Assembly: GCA_020852815.1 (NCBI GenBank)
Contig: JADZAN010000016.1
Location: forward strand, 117,529-181,528
DNA: 64,000 nucleotides
Source: Gemmatimonadaceae bacterium
Lineage (GTDB): Bacteria; Gemmatimonadota; Gemmatimonadetes; Gemmatimonadales; Gemmatimonadaceae
Reading direction: 5' to 3'
Below the pieces are notes generated by a model. It had not been told where the DNA came from. It was given only the letters and a program-made list of their open reading frames with translations, and made no database searches. Position 1 is the first letter of the stretch. The number at the start of each line of letters is the position of its first letter. The translations under genes were made by a program, and so were the position numbers. This document shows, piece after piece, positions 10,105-19,861 of the stretch.

Positions 10105-11451
10105 GTGCGCCCAGTCCAGTCGCCAGCTGCTCGTCTCCGGATTCCCCGCATCGTTGTGTGCTGCGTCACGTTGGTGGCGTGGTCCGCCGGCGGGGCGATG
10201 TCGCCCCCGCGCTCGCGGCAACTCGCGCCAGCCGTGCCAGCAGTGCCCGCCGCGCCAGCGGAGCCAGCCGCGCCACCAGCGCCGGGGCGCGACGTTCGCG
10301 TGGTGGTTGGCTCGGTGACTGGCGACGCGGTGCCCGGCGCCACCGGTGCGTGGGTCTTGCGCGACGCTTGGGGGAGAACGCATGCCCGGGGGAGCACGCC
10401 GCCGGATCTCGTCCTGGAGCGGCGCAACCGTCGCGTGCGCGCCGTCATTGGCGGCGGGACGCGCGCCACCGCGTGGAGCGAGGAGCCGCTCGTCCTGGAG
10501 AGCGACGCCGCCGGATCGGCGGTCACCTGGGAGGGGAGGCGCTATCGCGGCGTGCTCGCCTTCACCCCGGTCGATACTGCGCTCCTCGTCGTGAATCGCC
10601 TCCCGCTCGAGGCGTACCTGCGCGGCGTGGTCCCCCTCGAGCTCGGGGTCAGGTCGCCTAACGATGCATCGGCGCTCGAGGCGCAGGCCATCGCGGCACG
10701 CAGCTATACCGCGGTCCGGATGCGCGAGGGCGAGCGTCGCCCCTTCGACCTCACCGACGATGCATGGGACCAGGTCTACGGCGGGATGGAGGCGGAGCAC
10801 CCCATTGCCGATGCGTCGGTCGAGGCCACGCAGGGACTCGTCCTCACCTGGCGCGGCGAGGTGGTCCGCGCGCCGTACCACTCCACGTGCGGCGGCGCGA
10901 CCATCGCCGCGACCGAGGCCTGGAGCGGGGTGCGCGACGAGCCCTGGCTGCGCGGGGTGTCGGATGCGCGCAGTCCCGCGGAGGGGGGCGGCGCGTGGTG
11001 TGATCGCTCGCCGCGCTTTCACTGGGAGCGGAGCTTTGACCGGCGCGCGCTGGACGATGCGGTGGAGCGCTACGTGCGCGCCCAGGGGGCGGGAATGCTC
11101 GTCGCTGGCGGCGCGGTGCGCGGCGCACGCATCGAGGCGCGCACGCGCTCGGGGCGCGTGGCGGCGCTGGTTCTCGAGACCGATGGCGGGAACGTGAGGC
11201 TCGCGGGGACGACGCTGCGCACCACGCTGCGCAATGCACGTGGCGAGATCCTGAACTCGACCTATTTTTCGCTCGAGCCGGTAATTGGGCGTGACGGCCG
11301 GCTCATGCAGCTGACGCTTCGGGGAACCGGTAACGGCCACGGCGTCGGGATGTGCCAATGGGGAGCGATCGGCCGCGCGCGCTCGGGGCACGACGCGCGT
11401 GCCATCCTCACGGCGTACTTTCCCGGCACCGAGGTCGAACGGCTGCGCTGA
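10105..11451 (+). CDS. SpoIID/LytB domain protein
   Basis: A 448-residue exported protein. A signal peptide (about residues 13-32) and an Ala/Pro-rich linker precede the SpoIID/LytB domain: LEAYLRGVVPLEL, AQAIAARSYT, and the terminal box GNGHGVGMCQWGAIGRA. In Firmicutes SpoIID is a peptidoglycan lytic transglycosylase. In non-sporulating diderms such proteins are presumed cell-wall hydrolases or amidase enhancers. The GTG at 10105 gives a good signal peptide. Confidence 0.88.
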   Translation: MRPVQSPAARLRIPRIVVCCVTLVAWSAGGAMSPPRSRQLAPAVPAVPAAPAEPAAPPAPGRDVRVVVGSVTGDAVPGATGAWVLRDAWGRTHARGSTPPDLVLERRNRRVRAVIGGGTRATAWSEEPLVLESDAAGSAVTWEGRRYRGVLAFTPVDTALLVVNRLPLEAYLRGVVPLELGVRSPNDASALEAQAIAARSYTAVRMREGERRPFDLTDDAWDQVYGGMEAEHPIADASVEATQGLVLTWRGEVVRAPYHSTCGGATIAATEAWSGVRDEPWLRGVSDARSPAEGGGAWCDRSPRFHWERSFDRRALDDAVERYVRAQGAGMLVAGGAVRGARIEARTRSGRVAALVLETDGGNVRLAGTTLRTTLRNARGEILNSTYFSLEPVIGRDGRLMQLTLRGTGNGHGVGMCQWGAIGRARSGHDARAILTAYFPGTEVERLR

Positions 11452-11546
11452 CGGCGCGTCCCCAGGGGCGTGTGTCGAGGACTGCGTGGCCCCCCGACCG
11501 TGTGCTGCGCCGCCGAACCGCACGCCTAACGACGTTCTCCGGTCTC

Positions 11547-12551
11547 ATGGTCTCACCCGTTCGCATTGCCGTCGTTGGCGCCGGTGCCATCTCCCAGATG
11601 GCCCACCTCCCCGTGCTCGCCAAGCTGCGCGGTGTGCAGGTGGTGGCCTTGTGCGACAACGACCGCGCCAAGGCGCGCGCCCTCGCCGATCGCTTCGGGA
11701 TTCCCGACGCCTTCTCCGACATCGACGACCTGCTCGACTACGACCAGCTCGATGCGGCCGTCGTGGCCACGCCGTCGCACCTGCACGAGCCGCAGGTCTT
11801 GCAGCTGCTGGCATCCGGCCTCGACGTCCTGTGCGAGCGGCCGCTGTCGCTCACCGCCAAGGGCATCGACCGTATCCTGGCACTTGCGTCGCGCGCCAAC
11901 CGCAAGGTCTTCGTCGCCAACAACCATCGCTTCCGCACCGACGTGCAGGCGCTGGCCCGTTTCCTCACGGGCGGTGAGCTGGGCAAGCTCACCGGCGTGC
12001 GCGCCGGTTCGTATCACCCGCGCGGCAAGATCGAGGGATGGCGGCTGCGGCGGCAGGAAGCGGGGGGCGGGGCGCTGTTCGAGCAGGGGTTCGCGCTCAT
12101 CGACCTCGCGATGTGGCTGGCCGATTTCCCCGCGCCCACGCGCGTGTGGGCGCACATCGAGCGCGCGCGCGGCGCCAACGCCGTCGAGGAATCGGCGATG
12201 CTCGCCGTGGAGTGCGCCAATGGGGCGTCGTTCTCCTTCGACCTCTCCTGGGCCTATGTGGGCGAGGAGGATCGCTGGTGGTTCGAGACGCTCTGTTCGC
12301 GAGGGAGCGCGCGCCTGGCACCGCTGCGCGTGGTGAAGGAACTCAATGGGAAGCCGGTCGACGTTTCGCCAACGGGGGCCGCGGCGCGCGAAAGCGCCTT
12401 CATCCAGTCCTACCGCGCCGAGCTGGCACACTTCGTCTCCGCCGTGCGCGGCGAGGTGGACTACGAGGCGCCGACCGACCAACTCCTGGTGCACCGCCTC
12501 ATCGAGGCGGCCTACAAGTCCGCGGAAGAAGGAAAGGAAGTGCGCCTGTGA
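11547..12551 (+). CDS. Gfo/Idh/MocA-fold protein lacking usual catalytic residues
   Basis: A 334-residue protein. The N-terminal Rossmann domain (VVGAGAISQMAHLPVL) and C-terminal alpha/beta domain (GGGALFEQGFALIDLAMW) follow the glucose-fructose oxidoreductase/inositol dehydrogenase family. The family's EKP motif reads ERP here, so the catalytic Lys is Arg98. The GVHxxD histidine position is Ala183. It may therefore bind NAD(P) and a sugar-like ligand without normal dehydrogenase chemistry. Its TGA overlaps the GTG of the DUF4105 gene (GTGA), which suggests a shared job. Confidence 0.85.
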   Translation: MVSPVRIAVVGAGAISQMAHLPVLAKLRGVQVVALCDNDRAKARALADRFGIPDAFSDIDDLLDYDQLDAAVVATPSHLHEPQVLQLLASGLDVLCERPLSLTAKGIDRILALASRANRKVFVANNHRFRTDVQALARFLTGGELGKLTGVRAGSYHPRGKIEGWRLRRQEAGGGALFEQGFALIDLAMWLADFPAPTRVWAHIERARGANAVEESAMLAVECANGASFSFDLSWAYVGEEDRWWFETLCSRGSARLAPLRVVKELNGKPVDVSPTGAAARESAFIQSYRAELAHFVSAVRGEVDYEAPTDQLLVHRLIEAAYKSAEEGKEVRL

Positions 12552-13906
12552 GAAGGGCGTTCGCGCGATCGCTGTCCGCGCTCCTGCTGCCGCCGGTCCT
12601 CGCCCTGGCATCGATACTGGCACCGACGTTGGCGCCGGCGATCGCGCAGGCGCAGGAGCCGACCGCACCGGCCACGGCGCCGGCGGTCGGCCAGCCATCC
12701 GACGCGCCGCCCGGGAGCGAGCTCGAAGTCTATGTCATGACGATGGGGCAGGGCGACCTGCTGTGGGAACGGTTCGGGCACAACGCGTTAGGCATCCGCG
12801 ACACGCGCACCGGGACCGACGTGGTGTTCAACTGGGGGATGTTCTCGTTCGAGCAGCCCGGCTTCCTCCCGCGCTTCCTGCGCGGCGAGATGCGCTACTG
12901 GATGGCGGGGTTCGACGCCACGCAGATGCTCCTCGCCTACCAGCGGGACAATCGTTCCGTCTCGGTCCAGCGCCTCAACCTCACCGCGGCGCAGAAGGAC
13001 TCGCTGCGGCGCTTCGTCTTCTGGAACTCGCAGGACGAGCACAAGTTCTACCGCTACGACTATTACCGCGACAACTGCTCCACGCGCGTGCGCGACGCGA
13101 TCGACCGCGTCATCGGCGGCGCCATCAGGCGCGCCAGCGACACGGTCGTGACGTCGATGACGTATCGCGACCATTCGTTGCGGCTGATGGACGGCATGTT
13201 CTGGACACGCACCGGGATCGACCTCGCCCTCGGCCACCCGACCGATCGCCGCATCTCGTCGTGGGAGGCGATGTTCATCCCGATGGAGTTCCAGCGCCGG
13301 TTGCGCGACATCCGCGTCCCCGACGTCAACGGGCAGCTCGTCCCCCTCGTCGTCTCGGAGCAGGAGCTGTTCACCGCCACGCGCCCCCCGGAACTGACCA
13401 CCGTGCCCTCGCTCGCGCTGGGTGGGTTCGCGCTTGGCGTGATCGTGGCGATCCTCTGCTACCTGGCGGGTTTTCGCGTCGCCGGCGCCAGGTGGGCCGC
13501 GACTCTCGCCTTCGTGTGGGGCGCAGTCGCCGGCATACTCGGCCTCCTGCTCCTGCTGCTGTGGGTGGCGACGCAGCACGTCGCGGCGCATGCCAACCAG
13601 AACCTGTTCTTCATCAACCCGCTCTGGCTCGCGGTGGCGACGCTCCTCCCGTTCGTGGGGAGCTCGCGCCGCTGGCGTGACGCGCTCCTCCACGTCGTGC
13701 GCGTGCTCGCGCTGCTTTCTGTCGTTGGGGCCATCGTTGCTCTCACGCCATGGGGACAGCCGTCGGGCGCCATCGCCGCCTATGCCGCGCCGGTGAACGT
13801 CGCCATGTACTTCCTCGTCCTGCGCGTCGTCTACCTCGCCCAGCAGCGCGTCAATCGCGACGCCGCACACCTGGCGCGCCTCTCGCACTCGGCGCCGCGC
13901 CGATGA
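12548..13906 (+). CDS. DUF4105 domain protein with C-terminal membrane helices
   Basis: A 452-residue protein. A signal peptide ends near AIAQAQ (about residue 35). The DUF4105 domain spans about residues 55-265 with motifs WERFGHNALGI, FNWGMFSF and YDYYRDNCSTR. About five transmembrane helices follow (residues about 285-450). From memory, DUF4105 proteins were recently linked to lipoprotein N-acylation in Bacteroidota; the conserved His in GHNA and Cys in DNCST are present and would be the candidate catalytic residues. The assignment here is inference. The GTG start is coupled to the preceding stop. Confidence 0.8.
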   Translation: MRRAFARSLSALLLPPVLALASILAPTLAPAIAQAQEPTAPATAPAVGQPSDAPPGSELEVYVMTMGQGDLLWERFGHNALGIRDTRTGTDVVFNWGMFSFEQPGFLPRFLRGEMRYWMAGFDATQMLLAYQRDNRSVSVQRLNLTAAQKDSLRRFVFWNSQDEHKFYRYDYYRDNCSTRVRDAIDRVIGGAIRRASDTVVTSMTYRDHSLRLMDGMFWTRTGIDLALGHPTDRRISSWEAMFIPMEFQRRLRDIRVPDVNGQLVPLVVSEQELFTATRPPELTTVPSLALGGFALGVIVAILCYLAGFRVAGARWAATLAFVWGAVAGILGLLLLLLWVATQHVAAHANQNLFFINPLWLAVATLLPFVGSSRRWRDALLHVVRVLALLSVVGAIVALTPWGQPSGAIAAYAAPVNVAMYFLVLRVVYLAQQRVNRDAAHLARLSHSAPRR

Positions 13907-13916
13907 GGCGACCTGC

Positions 13917-15848
13917 ATGAGCCACTCCATCGGCATCGACGTCGGCGGCACCTTCACCGACCTGGTGGCCGTCTCGCTCGACGACGGCGCGGTGCGCGCC
14001 GGCAAGGTCCTGTCCACGCCGCAGGACCAGAGCCTGGGAGTGGAGGAGGCGCTGCGCACGCAGGCGCCGCCGGCGGCTGCCGTGACGCGCATCGTGCACG
14101 GAACCACCGTCGTGACCAACATGCTCCTGGAGCGGCGCGGCGCCCGGGTGGCGCTCTGCGCGACGAACGGTGCGACCGACCTGCTCGAACTCCGGCGCCA
14201 GGAGCGTGCATCGCTGTACGACCTCTCGGCGCAGCATCCGGCACCGCTGGTCGATGCCTCGCAGGTGGTGGCGGTGCACGAGCGCCTCGAGCCGGGCGCC
14301 GAGCCGCGCCCCCTGACGGACGCCGAGGCGCGACGCGTGGCCGAGCAGGTCGCGGCGCTTTCGCCCGACATCGTGGCCGTCTCGCTGCTGCATGCGTACG
14401 CCGACGCCCGCCACGAATTGCAACTGGCGGAAGCGATCTCGACGCGCCTCCCCGGCGTCGACGTGGTGTGCTCGTCGCACGTCCTTCCCGAGATTCGCGA
14501 ATACGAACGGACGGCGACCACGGCGTGCGAGGCGTACGCGCGTCCCGGGGTGCGCCGCTATCTCGACAACCTCACCGGGCGCGTGGCGTCGCTGGGGATG
14601 CCGGCCCCCGGCGTGGTGTCGTCCAGCGGCGGGATGCGCGAGGCGCTCGACGCCGCGCGCCACGCGGCCTCGCTCGCCCTCTCCGGGCCCGCGGGAGGGG
14701 TGGCGGGTGCGGCGCTCGTGGCGCGATTGGCGGGCTTCGAGCGCGCGCTGTCGATCGACATTGGCGGGACCAGTGCCGATGTGGGGCTCATCCTCGATGG
14801 CGAGCCGCTGGTGGAGGCGGGGGGGAGCGTTGCCGGCGTCCCCATCGCGCTTCCGCGGGTGCTGGTCGAGACCGTCTCGGCCGGCGGCGGATCGTTAGGG
14901 TGGGTCGACGATGGCGGGGCGCTGCGTGTGGGGCCGCGCAGCGCCGGCGCCCTCCCCGGGCCGGTCGCCTTTGCGCGCGGCGGGACGCAGGCGACCCTCA
15001 CCGACGCCCACGTGGCGCTGGAGAACATCCGTGCCGATCGCCTGGCGCGCGACGTGCGGCTCGACGCCGACGGCGCCCGCGCCGCCGTGGCCCGGCTCGC
15101 CACCGCGTTAGGCGCCGATGCCGCGCGCACCGCGCAGGCGATGATCGCCACCGCCGACGCCGAGATGGCGCGCGCCCTGCGACGCGTGAGCGTGGAGCGC
15201 GGCGTCGACCCGCGTGGCTGCGTCCTCGTCGCCTTCGGTGGCGGCGGGCCGCTGCACGCCTGCGCCCTCGCCGGGCGACTCGGCATGACGCGCATCCTCG
15301 TCCCGCCGCACGCCGGCGTGCTCTCCGCGCTCGGTCTGGCCGTCGCCCCCGAACGGCGGCTGGGGATGGTGAGCGTGATGGCGACGCTCGACGCGCTCCC
15401 GGCGGGGGAACTGGCGCGGCTGGCGCTGGACGCGGAGCGACGCGCCGGCGGGAGCGGCACCCCGCAGTTTGTGGCGCGCATCCGCTATCGCGGGCAGGGG
15501 CACGAGCTGGAGGTGCCCGTTGCGCCTGGCGAAGAGGGCGAGGTGGTGTCGGCGCGTTTTGCCCGTGCCCACCTGGCGCGCTACGGCTTTGTCCTCGAGA
15601 CGCCGATCGAGATGGTCTCGCTGCGGTGCACCACGTCGACGGACGCTCCTGCCGTCTCGCTCCGGCGACGGGGGCCCAATCGCTGGCGTGAGGGAACGTT
15701 CGTCGACGACGGCGGCGCACTCGCCACCACGGTCACCGGCCGCGCCGTCATCGCCCTCCCCGACGCCACGCTCCTCGTCGCCGAAGGCTGGCGCGCCCGC
15801 TCGTTGGACATGGGCGGGTGGTTGCTCGAGCAGGACGCCTCCCCCTAG
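13917..15848 (+). CDS. Hydantoinase/oxoprolinase family subunit A (HyuA-like)
   Basis: A 643-residue ATP-dependent amidohydrolase subunit of the N-methylhydantoinase A / 5-oxoprolinase family. The N-terminal ASKHA-type phosphate loop is GIDVGGTFTDLV and the second nucleotide loop is SIDIGGTSADVG. A C-terminal glycine-rich segment reads VAFGGGGPLHACALA. Together with the next gene it should form a heteromeric enzyme opening a cyclic amide (hydantoin, 5-oxoproline or similar) at the cost of ATP. The substrate is not readable from sequence. Confidence 0.92.
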   Translation: MSHSIGIDVGGTFTDLVAVSLDDGAVRAGKVLSTPQDQSLGVEEALRTQAPPAAAVTRIVHGTTVVTNMLLERRGARVALCATNGATDLLELRRQERASLYDLSAQHPAPLVDASQVVAVHERLEPGAEPRPLTDAEARRVAEQVAALSPDIVAVSLLHAYADARHELQLAEAISTRLPGVDVVCSSHVLPEIREYERTATTACEAYARPGVRRYLDNLTGRVASLGMPAPGVVSSSGGMREALDAARHAASLALSGPAGGVAGAALVARLAGFERALSIDIGGTSADVGLILDGEPLVEAGGSVAGVPIALPRVLVETVSAGGGSLGWVDDGGALRVGPRSAGALPGPVAFARGGTQATLTDAHVALENIRADRLARDVRLDADGARAAVARLATALGADAARTAQAMIATADAEMARALRRVSVERGVDPRGCVLVAFGGGGPLHACALAGRLGMTRILVPPHAGVLSALGLAVAPERRLGMVSVMATLDALPAGELARLALDAERRAGGSGTPQFVARIRYRGQGHELEVPVAPGEEGEVVSARFARAHLARYGFVLETPIEMVSLRCTTSTDAPAVSLRRRGPNRWREGTFVDDGGALATTVTGRAVIALPDATLLVAEGWRARSLDMGGWLLEQDASP

Positions 15849-15865
15849 CCCCGCGCACCTCCGAA

Positions 15866-15896
15866 CTCCCGTCCCCCGTCCCCCGTCCCCCGTCCG
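15866..15896. repeat. GACGGGR heptamer array with G-quadruplex pattern (minus strand)
   Basis: Four C-runs of 3-5 bases separated by GT on the + strand, so the minus strand has four G-runs with two-base loops, a classical G-quadruplex pattern. It fills the gap between the two hydantoinase subunit genes. Confidence 0.75.
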
Positions 15897-15903
15897 CTTC
15901 TGA

Positions 15904-17430
15904 ATGTCCTTCGACCCTCTCGCCCTCACCGTCTTTTCCAATGCGGTCGCCATGATCGCCGAGGAGATGGGGACCGTGCTCGAACGCGGGGCGCTGTCGC
16001 CTAACATTCGCGAACGTCGCGACGCCTCGTCGGCGCTGTTCGATGCGGCAGGGCGGATGATCGCGCAGGCGGCGCACATCCCGGTGCACCTGGGAGCGAT
16101 GCCGGAGTCGGTGCGGGCGGTGCTGGCGCACGATCCGCGCGCTGGCGACGTCTTCCTGCTCAACGATCCCAACCACGGTGGCTCGCACCTTCCCGACCTC
16201 ACCATGATCGAGGTCATCGCGGATGGCGATCGCATCGTCGGCTTTGCGGCGGTGCGTGCGCACCACGCCGACGTGGGCGGCATCTCGCCGGGATCGATGC
16301 CGCGCGGGGCAACGGAGCTGGTGCAGGAGGGGATCATCGTCCCGCCGGTGCGCATTGCGCGGCACGGGGAGTGGCAGGACGACGTGTTGCGCCTGGTGCT
16401 GGCCAACGTGCGCACGCCTGACGAGCGGCGCGGCGACCTGCGCGCGCAGCGTGCCGCCTGCGCCGCCGGTCGCGACGGCTGGCTGGCGTTGCGTGCGCGC
16501 GAAGGCGGCGCGATGGTGGAGGCGGCGTGCGACGCGCTCCTCGACTACACCGAACGGCGGACGCGTGCTCGCATTGCGCAGTTGGGGAGTGCGCGCGGCT
16601 CGGCGCGCGACGCCCTCGAGGGCGACGGCGTGACCGACGCCGACATCCCGATCGTCGTGGCGCTCGAGGCACTCGGCGACCGCCTGCGCCTCGACTTCAC
16701 CGGGACGTCGCCGATGGTGGCGGGTAACGTCAACGCCCCCTTTGCCGTCACGAGAGCGGCGGCTGTCTTCGTCCTGCGCACCTTGCTCGACGACGACGTT
16801 CCGACCAACGACGGCATTGCGCGCGCGCTCGAACTCGTCGTCCCAGAGGGAACCGCGATCAATGCGCGCTGGCCGGCGGCAGTGGCGGCCGGCAACGTCG
16901 AAATGTCGCAGCGCGTGACCGACACGATCTTCGCCGCCCTCGCCGACGCCGGCGTGGACGTCCCGGCGCAAGGGCAGGGGACGATGAACAACATCACGTT
17001 CGGCGGGCGCGGCTGGACGTTCTATGAGACGTTAGGCGGCGGACAGGGGGGCTCGTCGCGCGGGGCGGGGCCGGATGCGGTGCACGTGGGGATGAGCAAC
17101 ACGCGCAATACGCCCATCGAGGCGCTGGAGCACGCCTATCCCATCCGCATCGACGAGTACGCCGTACGCCGCGGGTCGGGGGGAACCGGGGCACAGCGCG
17201 GGGGCGACGGCGTCGTGCGTCGCTATCGCGTCCTCGAACCGTGCACCGTCACGCTCGTCACCGAGCGTCGGCGGCGCGCCCCGTTAGGCGCGGTGGGTGG
17301 CGGCAACGGGCACCCCGGGCTCAACCTGCTCAACGGCGAGCCGATTCCGGCCAAGTGTCGCCTCGAGCTGCGGCCGGGCGACGTCGTCAGCGTCCTCACC
17401 CCGGGGGGCGGCGGGTGGGGCGAGGCGTGA
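15904..17430 (+). CDS. Hydantoinase/oxoprolinase family subunit B (HyuB-like)
   Basis: A 508-residue partner of the preceding subunit. It starts with the family's conserved FDPLALTVFSNAVAMIAEEMG. It contains FLLNDPNHGGSHLPDLTM, the HHADVGG metal/substrate motif and the C-terminal SGGTGAQRGGDGVVR. Order A then B on one strand, 55 bases apart, is the usual arrangement. Both are cytoplasmic. Confidence 0.93.
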   Translation: MSFDPLALTVFSNAVAMIAEEMGTVLERGALSPNIRERRDASSALFDAAGRMIAQAAHIPVHLGAMPESVRAVLAHDPRAGDVFLLNDPNHGGSHLPDLTMIEVIADGDRIVGFAAVRAHHADVGGISPGSMPRGATELVQEGIIVPPVRIARHGEWQDDVLRLVLANVRTPDERRGDLRAQRAACAAGRDGWLALRAREGGAMVEAACDALLDYTERRTRARIAQLGSARGSARDALEGDGVTDADIPIVVALEALGDRLRLDFTGTSPMVAGNVNAPFAVTRAAAVFVLRTLLDDDVPTNDGIARALELVVPEGTAINARWPAAVAAGNVEMSQRVTDTIFAALADAGVDVPAQGQGTMNNITFGGRGWTFYETLGGGQGGSSRGAGPDAVHVGMSNTRNTPIEALEHAYPIRIDEYAVRRGSGGTGAQRGGDGVVRRYRVLEPCTVTLVTERRRRAPLGAVGGGNGHPGLNLLNGEPIPAKCRLELRPGDVVSVLTPGGGGWGEA

Positions 17431-17496
17431 CGATGCCACACTCGCGATGACCCTGCCCAGACAGCGGGTCGCCCCTCGCGTCGCTACCTTCCCGGC

Positions 17497-19839
17497 ATGC
17501 CATCGAATGCTTTCCTGAACGTGGCCGCGGTGCGCGTCGCCACGCGCCTCACCATGTGCCTTGCCCTCTGCTTCGGCGCGTCCGTTCCGTCAGCCGCAAC
17601 GGCACAGCAGGGGCGCGAGTATGCGGGGCGAGGGGCTCCGCAGGTCACCGTCCCTCGTCTGGACGAGCCCATCACGCTTGACGCGGCGCTCGACGAGCCG
17701 GCGTGGAACCGCGCGGCGCGCCTCACGGGCTTCTGGCAGTACCAGCCGGTGGACCAGCGTGAGGCCGCTGAGCCCACCGAGGTTCGCGTCCTGTATTCGG
17801 CGCAGGCGATCTACTTCGCCATCATCGCCACGTCCGACTCGGGGAGCGTTCGCGCCACGCTCTCCAAACGCGACCAGATCGCCAACGACGATCGCGTCAC
17901 GATCTACCTCGACACCTTCGACGACCGGCGCCGCGCCTTCTTCTTCGGCGCCAACGCGTTAGGCGTGCAGCTGGACGGCGTGCGCACCGAGGGGGCGGCC
18001 AGCGCGGGCAACATGTTCGGCGGGAGCGTCGACCTCAATCCTGACTTCCGATTCGAGACGCGCGGGCGCCTCACGGCCACGGGCTACACTGTCGAGATGC
18101 GGATCCCGTTCAAGAGCCTGCGCTTCCCCAACGGCGCGCAGCGGTGGGGCATCCAGGTGGTGCGCAATATCCCGGGACGTGGCGCCGAGGACACCTGGAC
18201 CGATGCACAGCGCGGCGCCTCGTCGTTGCTGGCGCAGTCGGGGCTCCTGCTGGGGATCGACAACGTCGAGCGCGGCATCGTCACCGACATCCAGCCGTTC
18301 ATCACCGAGGCGGTGTCGGGCTCGCGCACCGCCGACGGACGTTTCGCGCGCGACAACGGGACCCTTGACGGCGGCGTGAACCTTCGCTTCGGCTTTCCGT
18401 CGTTTGCCGCCGAGGGGACCATCAACCCCGATTTCTCGCAGGTGGAGTCCGACGCGGGGCTGGTGACGGTCAACGAGCGCTTCACCCTCTTCCTCCCGGA
18501 GCGCCGCCCATTCTTCCTCGAGGGGATCGAGCTCTTTGCCACGCCGGGCCAGCTCGTCTACTCGCGGCAGATCGCGAACCCGGTCGCCGGCGCCAAGCTC
18601 ACGGGGAAGCTCGGGCGCGCCGGATTCGCCCTCCTCTCCGCGCTCGACGAGGTTCCGGGGAAGGATGCGCTCTTCAACATCGCGCGCCTGCGCGCCGACT
18701 ACGGTGGCAACTCGATCGTGGGGCTCACCGTCACCGATCGGCGCCGGACCGGCGAGGGCAACACCGTGGTCGCCGCCGACAACCGTCTCGTCTTCCGCAA
18801 GCTGTACTACTTCGAGACGCAGTTCGGGCAGTCGATCACCACGCGCGACAACGAGACGCGATCGGCACCAGTCTGGCGCGCCGAGTTCGATCGCACCGGA
18901 CGATCGTGGGGATTCAACTACCAGCTGCGCGGCTTTGGAGATCGTTTTGAGAGCGATGCCGGTTTCGTCCCGCGCGTCGGCTATCAGTATGCGCACGGCT
19001 TCAATCGACTCGCCTGGCTGGGGAAGGCCGGCTCGCTCTTCCAGAACGTGACGGTGTTCGGCGGGCCGACGCGCTATTGGCGGCACGGATCGCTCTCCAG
19101 CGCGTCGCAACTGGAGGGGCAGGACGAGGTGAGTGGCTTCATCACCATGCGTGGCGGCTGGAGCATCAGTCCGTCGGTGAGCCGCGACTTCTTCCAGGTG
19201 GATCGCAGCGTTGCGGCTGGCGTCTATGCCTACGACATCGAGGGGCATCTCACGCCGTGGGACCCCAGCGTGCGCCTCAACGACCTCTGGTCAACGTCGC
19301 TGTCGGTCACGTCGCCCGTCTTCGGCAAGGTCAACGGCTCGCTGTCGTTCTCCAACGGCGCGGTGCCGATCTTCATCGAGGGGGTCGAGGGCAATCAACG
19401 CCGCGCCTCGGCGTCGATCCTGGTACGTCCCACCGCGGGGACGCGCATCGAGGCGACGCTCACCGATTCGCGCATCACGCGCTCGGCCGACGGCTCCGGC
19501 TATGCACACAGCACCATTCCGCGGCTCAAGGTCGAGTACCAGCCCACGCGCGCGCTCTTCTTCCGTGTCGTGTCGCAGTATCGCGCCGACCGCGTGGAGG
19601 CGTTGCGGCTGCGGGGCACCACGTTCCCGCTCTTCGATGCCGACGGCGTGGCGATCGCGGCCAGCGACACGCGCTCGCTGCGCACCGACTGGCTCATCCA
19701 GTACGAACCATCGCCGGGAACCACCGCCTTCATCGGCTACGGCGACGGGTGGCGTTCGCCGGGACGCCTGGCCGACACCGGGATGCGGCGGCAGAACGAT
19801 GGGATCTTCCTCAAGGTGATGTACCTCTTCCGGCAGTGA
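17497..19839 (+). CDS. DUF5916-type outer-membrane protein with CBM9-like domain
   Basis: A 780-residue exported protein. A signal peptide ends near AATAQQG (about residue 38). A carbohydrate-binding family-9-like beta-sandwich spans about residues 48-220 (ITLDAALDEPAWNRA, RVTIYLDTFDDRR). Then comes a long beta-barrel-like region typical of DUF5916, including FLPERRPFFLEG. It ends in an aromatic-rich final strand (KVMYLFRQ). The family is widespread in Bacteroidota and Gemmatimonadota and its role is unproven; binding or passage of carbohydrate at the outer membrane is a guess. Confidence 0.85.
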   Translation: MPSNAFLNVAAVRVATRLTMCLALCFGASVPSAATAQQGREYAGRGAPQVTVPRLDEPITLDAALDEPAWNRAARLTGFWQYQPVDQREAAEPTEVRVLYSAQAIYFAIIATSDSGSVRATLSKRDQIANDDRVTIYLDTFDDRRRAFFFGANALGVQLDGVRTEGAASAGNMFGGSVDLNPDFRFETRGRLTATGYTVEMRIPFKSLRFPNGAQRWGIQVVRNIPGRGAEDTWTDAQRGASSLLAQSGLLLGIDNVERGIVTDIQPFITEAVSGSRTADGRFARDNGTLDGGVNLRFGFPSFAAEGTINPDFSQVESDAGLVTVNERFTLFLPERRPFFLEGIELFATPGQLVYSRQIANPVAGAKLTGKLGRAGFALLSALDEVPGKDALFNIARLRADYGGNSIVGLTVTDRRRTGEGNTVVAADNRLVFRKLYYFETQFGQSITTRDNETRSAPVWRAEFDRTGRSWGFNYQLRGFGDRFESDAGFVPRVGYQYAHGFNRLAWLGKAGSLFQNVTVFGGPTRYWRHGSLSSASQLEGQDEVSGFITMRGGWSISPSVSRDFFQVDRSVAAGVYAYDIEGHLTPWDPSVRLNDLWSTSLSVTSPVFGKVNGSLSFSNGAVPIFIEGVEGNQRRASASILVRPTAGTRIEATLTDSRITRSADGSGYAHSTIPRLKVEYQPTRALFFRVVSQYRADRVEALRLRGTTFPLFDADGVAIAASDTRSLRTDWLIQYEPSPGTTAFIGYGDGWRSPGRLADTGMRRQNDGIFLKVMYLFRQ

Positions 19840-19861
19840 GCCGGGCACATCGCCCGCGGCG

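Noticed and set aside
13800..15900. Possible riboswitch or leader element before the hydantoinase genes
   Set aside because: Only 10 bases separate the DUF4105 stop from the hyuA-like start, leaving no room for a leader.
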